Assembly: GCF_018446385.1 (NCBI RefSeq)
Contig: NW_024589864.1
Span: 62,001-126,000, forward strand
Length of the DNA: 64,000 nt
Reading direction: 5' to 3'
Source of the DNA: Zingiber officinale
Taxonomy: Eukaryota; Streptophyta; Magnoliopsida; Zingiberales; Zingiberaceae
Shown: positions 46,365 to 58,451 of the stretch, piece by piece
Numbering within the stretch: the first letter of the stretch is position 1
Layout: every line of letters starts with the position of its first letter
The notes under the pieces: model-generated
Database searches by the model: none
Told to the model about the DNA's origin: nothing
What the model saw: only the letters and a program-made list of their open reading frames with translations
Program-made: the position numbers and the translations under genes

Positions 46365-47224
46365 ATTCTTCACAAAGCAAACGAAGCAGGTCTGGCGGAG
46401 GAAGCCACAAAGAAATAAAAGATGAGTAATAAAGCTTCAATGGAGCAGTCCCCCCTGCAAGAAAACTGCATTCGGTTTAGAACCCTAGGGAAAACCTTAA
46501 AACGTTCGGATCTCGCGGAAACCCCAACCAGAATCAGATCGAAGTGCCTGGAAATGATCGGGATGGCACGTGGAGACGGATCCGGCCCGATGCCGCCACG
46601 GGCGGCGACCGATTCACGCGCGATAGAGGTTGACCGAAGGGAAGGAGAACGATAAGCGTTCGTGAGAAGCGCCGACGGCAAAAATGGTCGAGGGCTCGCG
46701 AGGGCCAAAAAGGGGCGGAGGATGGGAAGACAAGGGAGAGTAAAGCGACAAGAGAGGACCGACGCTCACCGAAATCCTCGGCGTTGAAATCGGAAGGCAA
46801 TTCGGATTGAGAGCCGAAGCGACCGACAGCTGGCAGTCGTCCAGCGTGTGGGCCCGGAGAGGGAGGGGGCGCCGCGTACCTATGGGCCCCGCAGGTTGGC
46901 AGGCGAAAAACATTCTATTTCACCCCTCACCTTTTGTCATTCTTTGAAACACCCTCTAGGCCTCTAGAGCTTTAAAGTTTTTTTTATGTTAATTTCTATG
47001 AGAGTCTATAGAATATTTACAAAAAGATTGAGGGGACTAATAGAAATGCTTTACGTATTATATTATACATTTAATTCTTGTTTTTTCTCCAGAAACTTGT
47101 CGAATATGAAGAAGAAGATTCAAGCAGATGATCTGAAATTCCAAATAATGATCAGGAAATTTGACAAGAAATTGAAGTAACAGCAATCTTTAGTTTCTCG
47201 CTCTAACTTTTGAATCCTTTCGAC
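46365..47224. other. SFH 5' region and spacer to the receptor-like protein gene
   Basis: 46365-46910 is fairly GC-rich and is likely 5' UTR and promoter of the SFH gene. 46911-47224 is AT-rich and probably includes the 3' UTR of the receptor-like protein gene. No other gene seen. Confidence 0.45.
46840..46895 (-). promoter_or_regulatory. Two site II-like TGGGCC motifs upstream of the SFH gene
   Basis: TGGGCCC occurs at about 46849-46855 and 46883-46889, some 490-530 bases upstream of the ATG. TGGGCY (site II) elements bind TCP factors and are common in proximal promoters of broadly expressed plant genes. Assigned on motif and position only. Confidence 0.35.
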
Positions 47225-50175
47225 TCAATTCCCTCCATCCTTGTCGACAGTGCAAGTCTCAGAAGCAGAGCTTTGCTTCTCCGAAGAGCCGACGGTTTTC
47301 ATCGCCTCAACCTTCCAGTACTTGCCATTGGCTCCGCCTTGCACTCCTTCCTTCTCCCCGAAGCCCTCCTCGCCAGCGTCGGAGTCGGAATTCGACACCG
47401 AGACCTCCATCCACTTGCTCCACACCTTCACCAGCATGCACAGCAAAACCATGCAAACCACCGCCGACGTGGAAACGATCGCCACCACGATCCCAGCCAC
47501 CGCCGCATTCGACAGCCGAGCCATCTTTCCGTCCATCGGCTTCGCGCAGGAACTCAGCGGCGCGTCGCAGAGATGGGTCCCAGCGAAGGAGCTTGCCGGG
47601 AAAACGGAGAGTTTTTCCGGAATCTCGCCGGAGAGAGGGTTTTCCGACAGGTCGAGACGGTGGAGACTGGTGAGTTGCTGCAGGGACTCTGGAATTTGAC
47701 CGTCGAGTTGGTTGAAGGAGAGGTTGAGCCTCTCTAGTTTGGTGAGCTTCCCCAATGACCACGGAATGCCTCCTGAGAGCTGATTCTTGCTCAAATCCAG
47801 CATTACTTGGAGCTCCACTAGCTCCCCAATCTCCGGCGGTATCCCTCCGGTGAAGTAGTTCTCCGACAACCTCAGCTCGTAGAGCTTCTGCCAGTGCTTG
47901 ACCGCTGCGGCAGGGATTGAACCGGTGAGGTTGTTGAGCTGCAAGTTGATGACGTTCAAGGAAGTGAGCTGGCCGAGCTCCGCCGGAATACTCCCAGAGA
48001 GAGAGTTGTCTTGCAGACAGAGCTTGAGCAGCGATGAGCAGTTACCGAGCTCCGGCGGTATGCCGCCGGTTAGCTGGTTAGATGAGAGGTCGAGCTCTCC
48101 GAGTGCGTTAAGCGTTCCAAGCCATGCAGGAACTTCACCGGAGAACCCGTTTCCGGCCAGTAGCAGATGCTTCAGCCTCGAGCAATTTGAAATTTCTATA
48201 GGGATGTTACCTTCAAAATTATTGAAAGATAAATCGAGCAAGTCGAGCCACCTGAGCTGGCCGATCTCATTGGGAATCCTCCTGCTCAACAGATTCTGGC
48301 CCAATCGGAGCCGGGTCATGTTTCTCGACCCACCAATCGCCGAAGGAACCTCCCCGGAGAAACAATTATCAGTCAAGTCGAGTTTCACAATCGAATTTGA
48401 GCCCAACAATGGCGAGATCGATCCATTGAACTTGTTATGCGACAAGTTGACGAAGGAAAGATTCTTAAGCGAAGACAGCGACTCCGGAAGAGGGCCACGG
48501 AGCGAGTTGTTGTACAACGTGACGAGGCTCAGCTCGGCGAGGAGTCCGAAACTGGCCGGGAGTTCGCCGGAGAGCCGATTGTCTGCCAGAGCCAGTGCTT
48601 GAAGCCTGGCGCAGTAGCCCAAACTCGGAGGAATCCGTCCAGTAAGACCATTCTGCCTCAACTGTAGCAACTCCAAGTTCTTCAGATTCCCTATCATCTC
48701 AGGAATCGAGCCACTCAAGTTATTCCCGAAGAAATCCAACTCCTCCAAGCCGGTGCAATTGGCGATCTCATCCGGAATCCCCCCGCTCATCTGGTTCTCA
48801 TACAAGTAGAGCAGCTGCAGCCTCTGCAACTTGCCAATCTCCACTGGGATTCTTCCTGTGAGCAGAGCTCAATCAATAGCCTACTTATTATACGATTAAC
48901 ATAGCACAAATCACCACTATCGATACCTGTGATGCCATTGTGGAAGAGCGACAGCATCTGGAGGTTGCTCAGGTTCCCTATCTGAGGAGGCAGCCCCCCT
49001 GTCAAGCTGTTGTTGTGGAGCACAAGGTTCTCGAGGTTCACCAGACTATCGATTTCCGATGGAATGGTGCCGGTGAGTGTGTTGTTGGAGAGGTCGAGCG
49101 AGCGGAGCGAGCCGCAGCTCAGTAGGCCTTCGACGGTTCCCGTGAGAGAGTTTCCGGCGACGAAAAGGTTCTGCAAGCTGGATGACTCAGTGCAGAGGTC
49201 ACTCGAGATGCTTCCTTCGAAATGGTTGTTGGAGAGGACTAAGTAAGTGAGGTTCTTGAGGTGCATTGTGGAGATGGCATTGATGGTGCCTGAGAGGTTG
49301 TTGCTCGACAAGTCGAGGACTCGAAGCTCTGTCAGTTGGTTGAGAACAGGAGGCAACGTGCCGGTGAGCTTGTTGCCTAGCAAATTGAGGTAATTCAGAC
49401 TTGTGAGCTTGCCGAGCTCCGGCGGGATGGATCCAGAGATGTGGTTGTTTGCCAGATTCAGTGTTCGCAACTCCGCGAGCTCTCTTACCGACGAGGGGAT
49501 CTCTCCTTGCAGCATGTTGTCAGCCATGGACACCACTCGGAGTGCATTGCAGCCACTGAATAGCTCTTCAGGTGCCGTGCCACCGAGCCTGTTCTTCTCC
49601 ATGTTCAGTATCTTGAGCTTGCTCAGGTTGTTGAATTCTGGGGGAATTCCGCCGGATAACTGACAGTAAGCAATGCCCAGCACTTCCAGCTCAATGCAGT
49701 TGCTGAGCTGTGAAGGGATCGCCCCCGAGAACGAGTTGTCGCCGATACGAAGAACCTTGAGGCTCTTCAGCAGGCCTAACTCAGGGGGGATGTGCCCAGA
49801 GAGGGAGTTGGAGTAGAGGAGCAACTGCTTGAGGTTCTTGAGCATGCCGATCTCCGAGGGGATCGAACCGGAGAGGGAATTCGACGATAAGTCAAGCGTC
49901 TCGAGGGATCGGAGCCCCCCGATTTTGGAAGACAATGTGCCTGAAAGCCCACAGCCTGACAAATTCAATGCAAGAACATGGTTCTTGCTTTCTGAACATG
50001 TGACCCCCCTCCAGCCACACGGATCGAAACCTGGAGACCAGCCGGATAGAACTCCCCGGGGATCAACGAAATCCGGCCTGACATCGAGGAGATGAGCATA
50101 ATTCACTGCGGACTCGGCGAGTGCTGCCAAGCTCCAGAGAGCACAAAAGGCGAGCAACATGGAGGACCTCTCCAT
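47225..50175 (-). CDS. Leucine-rich repeat receptor-like protein, no kinase domain, two exons
   Basis: A cell-surface LRR protein of the kind that senses peptides or microbial ligands with partner kinases. Exon 1 is 50175-48927 and exon 2 is 48855-47225; the 71-bp intron splits the 15th repeat (GITG then RIPVEIGKLQ). I chose the Met at 50175 (MERSSMLLAFCALW) because it sits right before the signal peptide; an in-frame Met at 50217 would add 14 residues. The order is signal peptide, LRR N-cap (LLDVRPDFVDPRGVLSGW, CGWRGVTC), about 32 tandem LRRs of 24 residues (LxxLxLxxNxLxGxIPxxI), Cys pair CDAPLSSC, one membrane span (AAVAGIVVAIVSTSAVVCMV) and a tail of about 75 residues rich in Ser, Gly and Glu. 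About 959 residues. The ectodomain resembles GSO1/GSO2-type LRR-XI kinases, but there is no kinase sequence before the stop. It is either a true receptor-like protein or a kinase-less relative; the frame is clean, so it looks functional. Confidence 0.9.
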
Positions 50176-52597
50176 GGTTGCCATTCTTCCCAACCTTGCA
50201 TCAACAACGAGTGCCAAAAGGATGAACTCTTCAAGTAGCGAGTTGGATCAACAGTAGCATCAAACTGACAAAAAAGTTTGATTATGACAAGGTTTTGATG
50301 GTGATTAAGTGAAAAAACTAAACATAAACAAATAGCCAGAGAAGAATCTGATTGTATTTGACTGAAATAGATGAAAAAGGCTTACTGATCTCCAATGGCT
50401 GAATGTTCTATGTCTGCTTCTCGAGGATGATCATTTGCCTTTTGAAAAACACAGCCTCACTTTACTGTCTCCAGGGGCAATGATTTGAGGGCAATGCTAG
50501 AGAAATCGATATAAATAGCAGTTTGTCAGATGGTGGTGCGTGTGCCGGATTTATATAGATGACTCAGGGAAAGGCAGAGTTGACTGTGATGGATAAGGAT
50601 ATCTAATACAATTAGATTTTGAAGAGGAGAAGATTATAGGAGAGGGGAAATTATGATGTTCATCCTCACCCTTTCTTCTCAATTCGTTCGTTCTCTCAAT
50701 ATCTTTATCCTTCTCGAAGAGACCAAGGCAAATAAGGGAGAGATTTTTTCATGAGTCTAATGGTGTTGTCTATTATTGTAATTGACCAATTTTCGACTAT
50801 GATTCCCATCTTGCAATGGAGCCAGGAGCCAAAAGCCAAAAACACATGTTTCTGAAATTTCTCCCAACCTAAACCCACCTAATTCAATGGTCACCCACTA
50901 AAGTGGGTCAACCTTTTTGAAAGGTCACCATGTTCGCCACTATCAAACCTTCTGTCTTCATCCCAAAAGTGTGCAATGAAGAAGATCCGGTGGCCAAATA
51001 AACCAAACAAGTAGATAAAATCTCTCTGTCTCGCTCCCTCTCTCTGGCCTTCTTCTCGCATTGTATCCAACCCTTTTTCACTCCATGTCGGCGTCACGTG
51101 GGATAGTCAAGTCAAGAAACAAACAAAGTCACGTCAAGTCAAATCAATTTTAAATCCAATCAAACTGAACTCAAGTCAGATCATATCGAGCTCTGGTCAA
51201 GTCATCTCCTGCTAAAAGACATCGAGTCAAGTCCATTTGAATCGCATCTGAGTTTTATCCGCCCCAATTTAAAACTTTGATTCGACGTGACAATTATTGA
51301 AACGTCAATCACGAACTGTCTCTCCATAGAGAGGGAAGATTGTGTGTTCGTTGGAACTAAGATTATTCTTTCACTTCTATTCATAGAGAATTGTTTGTAG
51401 CAAGCAATTTATATTATTTTATTTCCTCCTTACTATTCATTTTTGCCTTTCATTTTTTTCTAATCTTTTCTTCAAGATTTGATTTTAACTAGGGGTCTTA
51501 CCAGTCTTAACGCCCGTCTAACAACTTCTTTGAGTCTTTTGAAAACTTTGTCAGAAAATCTCTGGTACTCGGCATTTGACAGACCGACATACTGAGAATT
51601 CAACTCAACAACAACGGACTTGATTGAAGTTCGACCTAAAGAAAGCCGTCAACTTGTCAAAAACAGCCGTGATAGAGACAAACCTGACTTGTATCTAATT
51701 GGTCGAAAATATTCATCTATACTAGTCATTTAATCTCTTGATATTGGACCGGATCAAGGGGTATGTCTTCTTTCTTAGGGTGGAAGCCTTACAGGCAAGC
51801 GTATGGTCATAGTCGTGTTAGTTTCCGATGTGGTTTTATTCAATCGAACCGGTTCAAGCGTCAAGTTGATCACAAATCCTCCAATGCTTGAAGCAAATTG
51901 CAGTGTATCCTGTGCGACGAGAGATCCTCCATTGCTTGAACTGGATCGGTGGACCTAGGTTCACGGTTTAATCGATTTGAATCGATTGGGTTGACTCCAT
52001 AGTTTTTGAAGTACACTGGACCAAGATGAGAAAAAGGCTGAAGACACATTCACTTTTGAGAGATCTAATTCGCAACTAATTACGATCGGATTATAACTAT
52101 GTTTCAATCATAATTATAAGTGGACTATCTTCTAATCTATTTTTTTTTTATGGACTAGAGGATCTAGTCACTACTTTTAAGAGCATATGGTCCATAAAAA
52201 AATGAACTAGAGGATATATCACTTAAAATTATGACTGGATCATGAACGCGATCCGACCGATCGTAATTGATTACGATCCCTCCTTGATTCATCGTCTCTC
52301 TAATTTATAATTTGAGATAGGATGGGTGACCAGAGGTCATACGGTATTGAGCTCATTTGATTAGAATGAGTCTACTTGAAATTTAAGATTTAGATTGATC
52401 AGAGGATGACATCGTCTATGCTTCAAATTGATCAATCTAGATGTCAAGGATAGAAGGGCATTTGTCATATATTGTGAAGAGTCACAATTAGTAGTCACAA
52501 GGTGATGTTGGATCTCAACATCCTTATAACTTGGGTAGTAATGATATGTTGCTAGATACCGCTCATTACTTATGCTTCTAAATGGGTTTAGGAGCAT
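50176..52597. other. Upstream region of the receptor-like protein gene and AT-rich spacer
   Basis: 50176-50600 is probably 5' UTR and promoter. 51080-51250 repeats AAGTCA and TCAAGTCA words. 51700-52597 is AT-rich and may include decayed LTR or internal retroelement sequence next to the LTR that starts at 52598, but no family could be assigned. No gene seen. Confidence 0.4.
50548..50558 (-). promoter_or_regulatory. Likely TATA box of the receptor-like protein gene
   Basis: CTATATAAATC on the minus strand, about 375 bases upstream of the chosen ATG, implying a long 5' UTR or a leader intron. A second weaker TATAAAT (minus reading of ATATAAATA) is at about 50510-50518. Confidence 0.4.
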
Positions 52598-52658
52598 TGT
52601 TAACGTTACAAGAACCTATAGGGTCACACACAAAGGACAATTAGATGGAGAATAGGTT

Positions 52659-53804
52659 TGATCCTGTCGGGAAGCTGAGAAGACGAACCTGCCGGGATGA
52701 CGTGTCTGGAAGGTTAACCGCATCCCATGACCCGGTTGATGATCTGTCCGCTGCGTTGACCAAGTCGTCTGAAGTCCTCCGGGCAACTGTACCTGCAGCC
52801 AGTGACCGAGTTGCCCCGGTCTCTGGTACCTCGGTGCTCGAGGCGGATCCCACAAATGCATAAGCAGCCGCATAATAACATGATAATAAAATAAGCATGA
52901 AACGAGTGCAATGACATACCCTGGCCCAGGGGGCGCCCTCAGATGGATCGGTGAGTTGGTCGTGGTGCTGATCGAATCATCGTGTGGCGACATGGGATCT
53001 AATGCAGCAAGGGTCCCAAGAGACGGCTCGTAGGCCGGATATGGTAACAGCACCTCGGCGGGAATATCACAACGGCTCATAGGCCGTCGTACAACACGCA
53101 GGTCGGATAGTGCAGATGACTCACAAGCATGATAATGGTGTGACGAATGAAATACCACGGCTCGATGGCTGGACATAATCTCGGCGCGATGGGCGGAAGA
53201 AGCAAACCTGAGTCCGCCTGATGGTGGCTGTCCCGTGGGTGACAGAGGCGGCTACGAGAAGCAGCGGTGTCACCCACAGCCGCCGGAGGCGGTAGTGATG
53301 GTGAAAGATGCCGCTGGCAGCTGGGGAAGGCGACTGCGGTTGCCTGAGGCAACACATGCTGAGGCAGCAGACATGGCCGGCGTCGGCAGTAACGAAGGTA
53401 CACATCAGTTCCGGCAGGCGACGACCGGCAGAGATGTCAACTGGAGGTATCTGCCGGCGAGAAGAGAAAGCGGCGACCGTGGGCGTGGAGGGGGAGATCT
53501 CCCGTCTACAAAGCTGACGGCGGCCAAAAGACGTCCTCCTCTTCTTTGCGGCAACACTAGAATGACGCAGCTAAAGGGAAGTGGATAGAGGAGAAAGGAA
53601 AGAAAGCGCCGGCATCTCCGTCGTCGCCGGCGACGGGCACCAAAAGGAGAACCATCCTCCTCGGCTGGCGGCGTTCCCCCAAAACCCAATCCCCTCTAAA
53701 ACACGAGCCGCCTCTCCCTTTAAAGCCCTAGCTTGTAAAAAGACCCAAGTGCCCCTGTCTTTTCCTCCTAATTTCATCTCTGCCACTCAACTATATCCGG
53801 ATCA
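52659..53804 (-). mobile_element. Solo LTR of the Gypsy-type family (1146 bp)
   Basis: Starts TGATCCTGTCGGGAAGCTGAG and ends ATCCGGATCA, with a perfect target duplication AGGTT at 52654-52658 and 53805-53809. Same family as the LTRs at 17105-18218 and 21201-22284, but clearly more distant in the GC-rich middle part. Confidence 0.9.
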
Positions 53805-54111
53805 AGGTTCATATGATGAACCAAGAGGATTAGATTCATGTGATGAACCAAATTGGATTAAGAGTAATCCAAATTAAATTAATTGAGTTGGACTCGATTT
53901 GATTCATGTGTTCAATGGATCTAATTTATATTATGTTTCATTGAATCAATTTAATCAATGAATAGAGATTCATTATATTAAATTGATTTGAATCAAATAG
54001 TTAGATTCGATCAACCATGTGAGAGAAGTGGTCAAGTTTGACTTGACTTGAGAGGGAAGATGAAAGGTCAAGTTTGACTTGACCATTGCCACCTCATTTG
54101 TGAGTTGGCAT

Positions 54112-54433
54112 TGTGAGCATATAATCCGTACATGATAAGTAGTGGCTACGTGGTTTTATTTTTTTTTATTTTTTTCCTTGCGTTAGTGGTGATAAGCTTT
54201 CCTAGTTTTAAGGGATAAATGAGTGGAATTAGTCTTCCTATTTTTATGAGATAAAATATAGGAATTAGTCTTAGGTTTGTGGTGTATTTAAAGGGTCCTA
54301 GAGATGTGTAATAATTCAATTCATTTTTCCATCTTCTAAGAAAGTATTCTATCAGTTATCTTCCTCCTCACTATATTCCTCTTGCATATTAGTGTATGCC
54401 TTGGGTGTGCTATTTATCGATTCTAAGCCAACA
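54112..54433 (+). repeat. 5' LTR of the young Copia element
   Basis: 322 bp, TGTGAGCATATAATCC to CTAAGCCAACA, followed by the primer site. TATTTAAAGG near 54284 is a possible TATA box. Confidence 0.92.
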
Positions 54434-55928
54434 TTTGGTATCAGAGCCTTGGCAGTATAGAACACCCAAGAATCCACGATTCCACAAAAATGTCTGGCAT
54501 CCCACAAGTTGTTGTAAAGGAAAACGGCGGAGTGTCATTTCCCTATCTGATGTTAAGCCCTCATAATTATACTGTGTGGGCAATAAAGACAGAGGCGATT
54601 CTTGATGCACAGGGAGTCTGGGAGGCGGTGGAGCCGGTGGAAGGAGCCCAGGTGGATGCAAAGAAGGATAAAAAGGCACGTGCATACATCTTGCAGTGTG
54701 TCCCCGAAGACATACTTCTCCAGATCGCAACAAAGAAGACGGCGAAGGAAGTCTGGGACAGCCTCAAGACGAGGTACCTTGGAAGTGATCGAGTGAAGAA
54801 GGCACGCGTACAAATGTTGAAGAGTGAGTTTGACGCCCTCCGGATGAAGGAGACCGACACGATTGATGAGTTTGCTGGCAAACTCAGTGCTATGAGCAGC
54901 AAGTTCTCCGCTCTTGGTGCCACGCTTGAATATTCATCTTTGTTAAAGAAGTTACTCGATTCTATCCCTGATAAGTTATTTCCTATTGTTGTCGGTATTG
55001 AGCAGTTTCACGATCTTGAGACGATACAATTTGAGGAGACTATTGGGCGACTGAAGGCGTACGAGGAACGAACACTACGATTACGCAGCAACACCAACGA
55101 CACTGAAGGTGAGCTCCTACTAACTCATGCCGAATGGCAAATGCGACAGAAGGGGAGCAACGTGGACACTTCGTCAAGAGGAAAGGGGCGTGGATCCAGC
55201 AGCCCTAGTCGTGGCAAATGGCGCAGTCGTGGTCGTGGTATGCCGAGCCAAGATAGTGTAGGAGGCACTCGAGACAAGAGATATATAAAGTGTTTCAATT
55301 GCGAGAAAATGGGGCATTATGCGTCTGAATGCTACAACAAGCGGTGTGATGATGAGGCTCACCTCACTTGTGTCACCGATGAAGAGCCAACACTGATGAT
55401 GACTGTGTCCCACGAGGAGTCTAACGCTAGGCATGAGCGGCAGGATACCATTCTGCTCAGTAAAGAGAGGTTGCTACCGGAGATGTACCGAGGCGTTAAG
55501 AAAGAAGATAAAGACATCTGGTACCTTGACAACGGTGCCAGCAACTACATGACTGGCCATCGCGAGAAGTTTTAAGAACTAGATGAAACCATCACCGGAA
55601 GGGTGAGGTTTGGCGATGGATCAACCATTGAGATCATGGGCAAGGGGACGATTGTGTTCGAATGCAAGAACGGCGATCGGAAGGCTCTCCACGAGGTATA
55701 CTACATTCCGAAACTTTGTAGTAATATCATAAGTCTCGGCCAATTAACAGAAACTGGGAACGAGGTGCACATGAAAAGAGATACCATGAAGGTGATTGAT
55801 AGGAGCGGGAAGATCTTGATGCTGGTAAAGCGAACACAGAATCGCTTGTACAAGATAACCTTGAAGATATTCAAGCAAGTGTGTCTCCTAGCAAGACTAG
55901 AAGACCCAACCTGGCTAGGGAACATGCA

Positions 55929-56530
55929 AAGCAGCGAACCGGTAGTGCGCAGGGCACTGTCCAGGTGCAAGTCTGCAGGAGGCAGACTTGGCATACATCC
56001 GAGTCGGGCATGCGCGGAAGGCATGCCAAGCAGAGCGGCAGTGCAAGGCTGCCCAAGCCCAAGTCTTACAGGAGGAAGACTTGGCAAACCAGCAAGTGTG
56101 GAATGGGCGCAAGCCATACCAAGCAGAGGATTGGCAGTGCGTTGGGCACGTTCTAAGCCCAAGTTTGCAGGAGGCGAACTTGGCACCGAAGCGGGCGTGA
56201 CAAGTATGCAACATATGCCAAGCAGCAAAGGCGGACAGATGGACTTGTTCGTTGTGCGAGCAGATGGACTTGCTCGTGTTGCCAAAGGAGCAGACAGACG
56301 GGACTCGTCTGTGGCAATGAATATGCGAGCAGACGGACTTCCCTGTGGCGCCAAGAGAACTAACAGACGAGACTTGTTCGTGGTGCCGAAGAGATCGAGT
56401 TGTGGGCCGAGCACTTGGTGTGCAAATAGAATTTGGCGCGGGGCCAAAGAAGCGGAGCCATGGATAAAACAGACAGATGGACTTGTTCGTGGTGCAGACA
56501 AATGGACAGCTCGTGGTGCCAAAGGTGGAC
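55929..56530 (+). repeat. Two degenerate tandem repeats inside the Copia element
   Basis: 55929-56200: three units of about 91-99 bp beginning AAGCAG and containing GGAGG(A/C)(A/G)GACTTGGCA. 56230-56530: units of about 55-65 bp with GCAGA(T/C)GGACTTG(T/C)(T/C)CGTG and GTGCCAA. Together they occupy the place where integrase and reverse transcriptase would be. Confidence 0.75.
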
Positions 56531-56671
56531 AGATTGTGGTTGAGTTCGTTAATACCGGAGAACAACAAGCCGATGTATTAACTAAAAGCATTGCCGGGAG
56601 TGAAGCTGCCTGCCATGCGATAACTACTCGGCGTCCGTGACTTAGAACCATGTCAGGATTAGGAGGGGTAA

Positions 56672-56992
56672 TGTGAGCATATAATCCGTACATGATAAGT
56701 AGTGGCTACATGGTTTTATTTTTTTTATTTTTTTCCTTGCGTTAGTGGTGATAAGCTTTCCTAGTTTTAAGGGATAAATGAGTGGAATTAGTCTTCCTAT
56801 TTTTATGGGATAAAATATAGGAATTAGTCTTAGGTTTGTGGTGTATTTAAAGGGTCCTAGAGATGTGTAATGATTCAATTCATTTTTCCATCTTCTAAGA
56901 AAGTATTCTATCAGTTATCTTCCTCCTCACTATATTCCTCTTGCATATTAGTGTGTGCCTTGGGTGTGCTATTTATCGATTCTAAGCCAACA
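56672..56992 (+). repeat. 3' LTR of the young Copia element
   Basis: 321 bp, nearly identical to 54112-54433; ends CCAACA before the GGCAT duplication. Confidence 0.92.
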
Positions 56993-57331
56993 GGCATTAG
57001 GTGGGACAATGATGATGCTCCACATCATCAAGGTTGGCTTATGTGTGTGCCACATCATGAGGGAGATCAAGAGTTGTGACTCTTGATATCCCATGGAGGT
57101 TTAAAACCTCTCCTTGAAGTGGGCGGTCACTTAACTCATTGTGAGAGTTTCATTTTGTTTCGTAACTCCATCTTCTTCCTCCTTGCTTTTCTTCTTCTCT
57201 CCCTCTCCTCCACCTTGGCCGAAACCTCCTTGAGTGCTAGCACACTTAAGAAGTTTTTCTCCACCTAATCGTTCGTGTGGATACACATAGAGGGGTGTTC
57301 ACTTGACATCCTTGATATCCTGTGAACCTTG

Positions 57332-58451
57332 TGTTGGGACCGATGTGCCCGCTAGAGGGGGGTGAATAGCGTCTCACCAAAATCGATGGCTTCCTACGTA
57401 TTCGTTAGTTGCACAGCGGAATAATACGAAACTAAATACGAATATGAAAGCTAAAAGACAAAGAAAGGAAATGCAAACCAATGCACGTCAATGTAACGTG
57501 GTTCGGAGATAACTTGCTCCTACTCCACGGTTGTCCGTAAGGTGGACGATCCCGATCCTTCGGTGGATTAACCCCCGGCAAACTCCGGCTACTCAAGCAA
57601 CTCCTTGTGGGTGGAGAAACCTCACCACAACACCAACCAAGAACACTTGGACACAAGATAACCTTGAGCACGTTTGGTGACTACTAATTAGGCTTTAACC
57701 AAGTCTAATTTCGTCACCTTGGCCGGCCATCCCAAGCTCCTTCTTATAAAACTTGGAACAAATCAGTAAGTTGATTTGCCCGTTACCAGTCGACTGGTCC
57801 TTGCACCAGTCGACTGGTGTCAGCTCAACGACTCTCTCAACGGCTCTCTACAGTGCACCAGTCGACTGCTACAGTCACCCGTCGACTACTACAGTACTGC
57901 TACAGTAACGCTACGTTACTGCTACAGTAACGCTACTGTACTGCTGCAGTAACGCTACAGTAAACCCTAATTCTAAGATTTTACCTCGAGTACATTCACT
58001 CAGCACTCGTTCTCGCCCGACCAACCTAGACCTAGCCTTCTAGCCTCCTCCATCAACTTTGCGTCCCTCGGATGTCTCCCCATCCTTCATGTCTTGCCTT
58101 CTGGAGTTTCCATCGGCCTTGTCATTATTGTCGGGTCTTCCTTTGCCAAGAGGTCGCGCCTCCGGGACTTCATCCATTGCCAAGTCACACTTGGACTTAC
58201 GTTGCCAAGACTACATGCTTGGACTTACACCGCCAAGACTCATCCTTGAACTTTCCTCCTTTGCCAAGATCACACTTGGACTTACGTTGCCAAGACTACA
58301 TGCTTGGACTTACAACGCCAAGACTCACCCTTGGACTTTCCTTGTTGTACTTGTATCCTGCACACTCACAATGCATATCAAATACAACAATAAACCTAAC
58401 TTAAACCTTTGCCCAAACATCAAAACTTAGGGCACCTAGATTGCTCCAACA
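57332..58451 (-). mobile_element. 3' LTR, family B (1120 bp), of a minus-strand element
   Basis: Begins on the minus strand TGTTGGAGCAATCTAGG and ends GGTCCCAACA. A polypurine tract lies next to it (plus strand ATCTCCCCCTTTTTG at 58452-58466), so it is a 3' LTR. It contains the GGTGAATAG block, ACCAGTCGACTGGT palindromes (about 57786-57895) and the CCAAGACTACATGCTTGGAC repeats near 58200-58310. Confidence 0.85.
57883..57966. repeat. Short repeat of GCTACAGTAAC units
   Basis: About 80 bases built of GCTACAGTAAC, its variants and partial inverted copies (CTACGTTACTGCTACAGTAA), inside the family B LTR. Confidence 0.7.

Larger units (their letters stand above)
54112..56992 (+). mobile_element. 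Young nonautonomous Copia element (2.9 kb), gag plus internal repeats
   Basis: LTRs at 54112-54433 and 56672-56992 (322 and 321 bp) with target duplication GGCAT at 54107-54111 and 56993-56997. Primer site TGGTATCAGAGC at 54436-54447; polypurine tract AGGATTAGGAGGGGTAA just before 56672. Parts in order: a Copia gag of the UBN2 type (about 54.5-55.3 kb) with a CCHC knuckle (CFNCEKMGHYASEC), the protease-like motif (WYLDNGASNYMTG) and GAG-pre-integrase-like sequence (about 55.6-55.9 kb), then two tandem-repeat blocks, and a last piece of the RNase H end (EQQADVLTK). Integrase and reverse transcriptase are absent, so it is broken and nonautonomous. The LTRs differ by about four substitutions and one T-run length, near 1.2 percent: about half a million years at the usual grass rate. 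Confidence 0.92.
52598..57331 (+). mobile_element. LTR family H, split by two insertions
   Basis: Begins TGTTAACGTTACAAGAACC at 52598. The pieces are 52598-52658, 53805-54111 and 56993-57331. They rejoin exactly at the target duplications of the solo LTR (AGGTT) and of the Copia element (GGCAT). The right end is cut by the family B LTR at 57332. The orientation is inferred from the TG start. Confidence 0.6.

Noticed and set aside
47898-48602. 234-codon plus-strand frame
   Set aside because: Antisense shadow of the LRR array.
55701-56693. 330-codon minus-strand frame
   Set aside because: Antisense to the Copia element; it runs through the internal tandem repeats and the gag-side sequence and shows no known domain.
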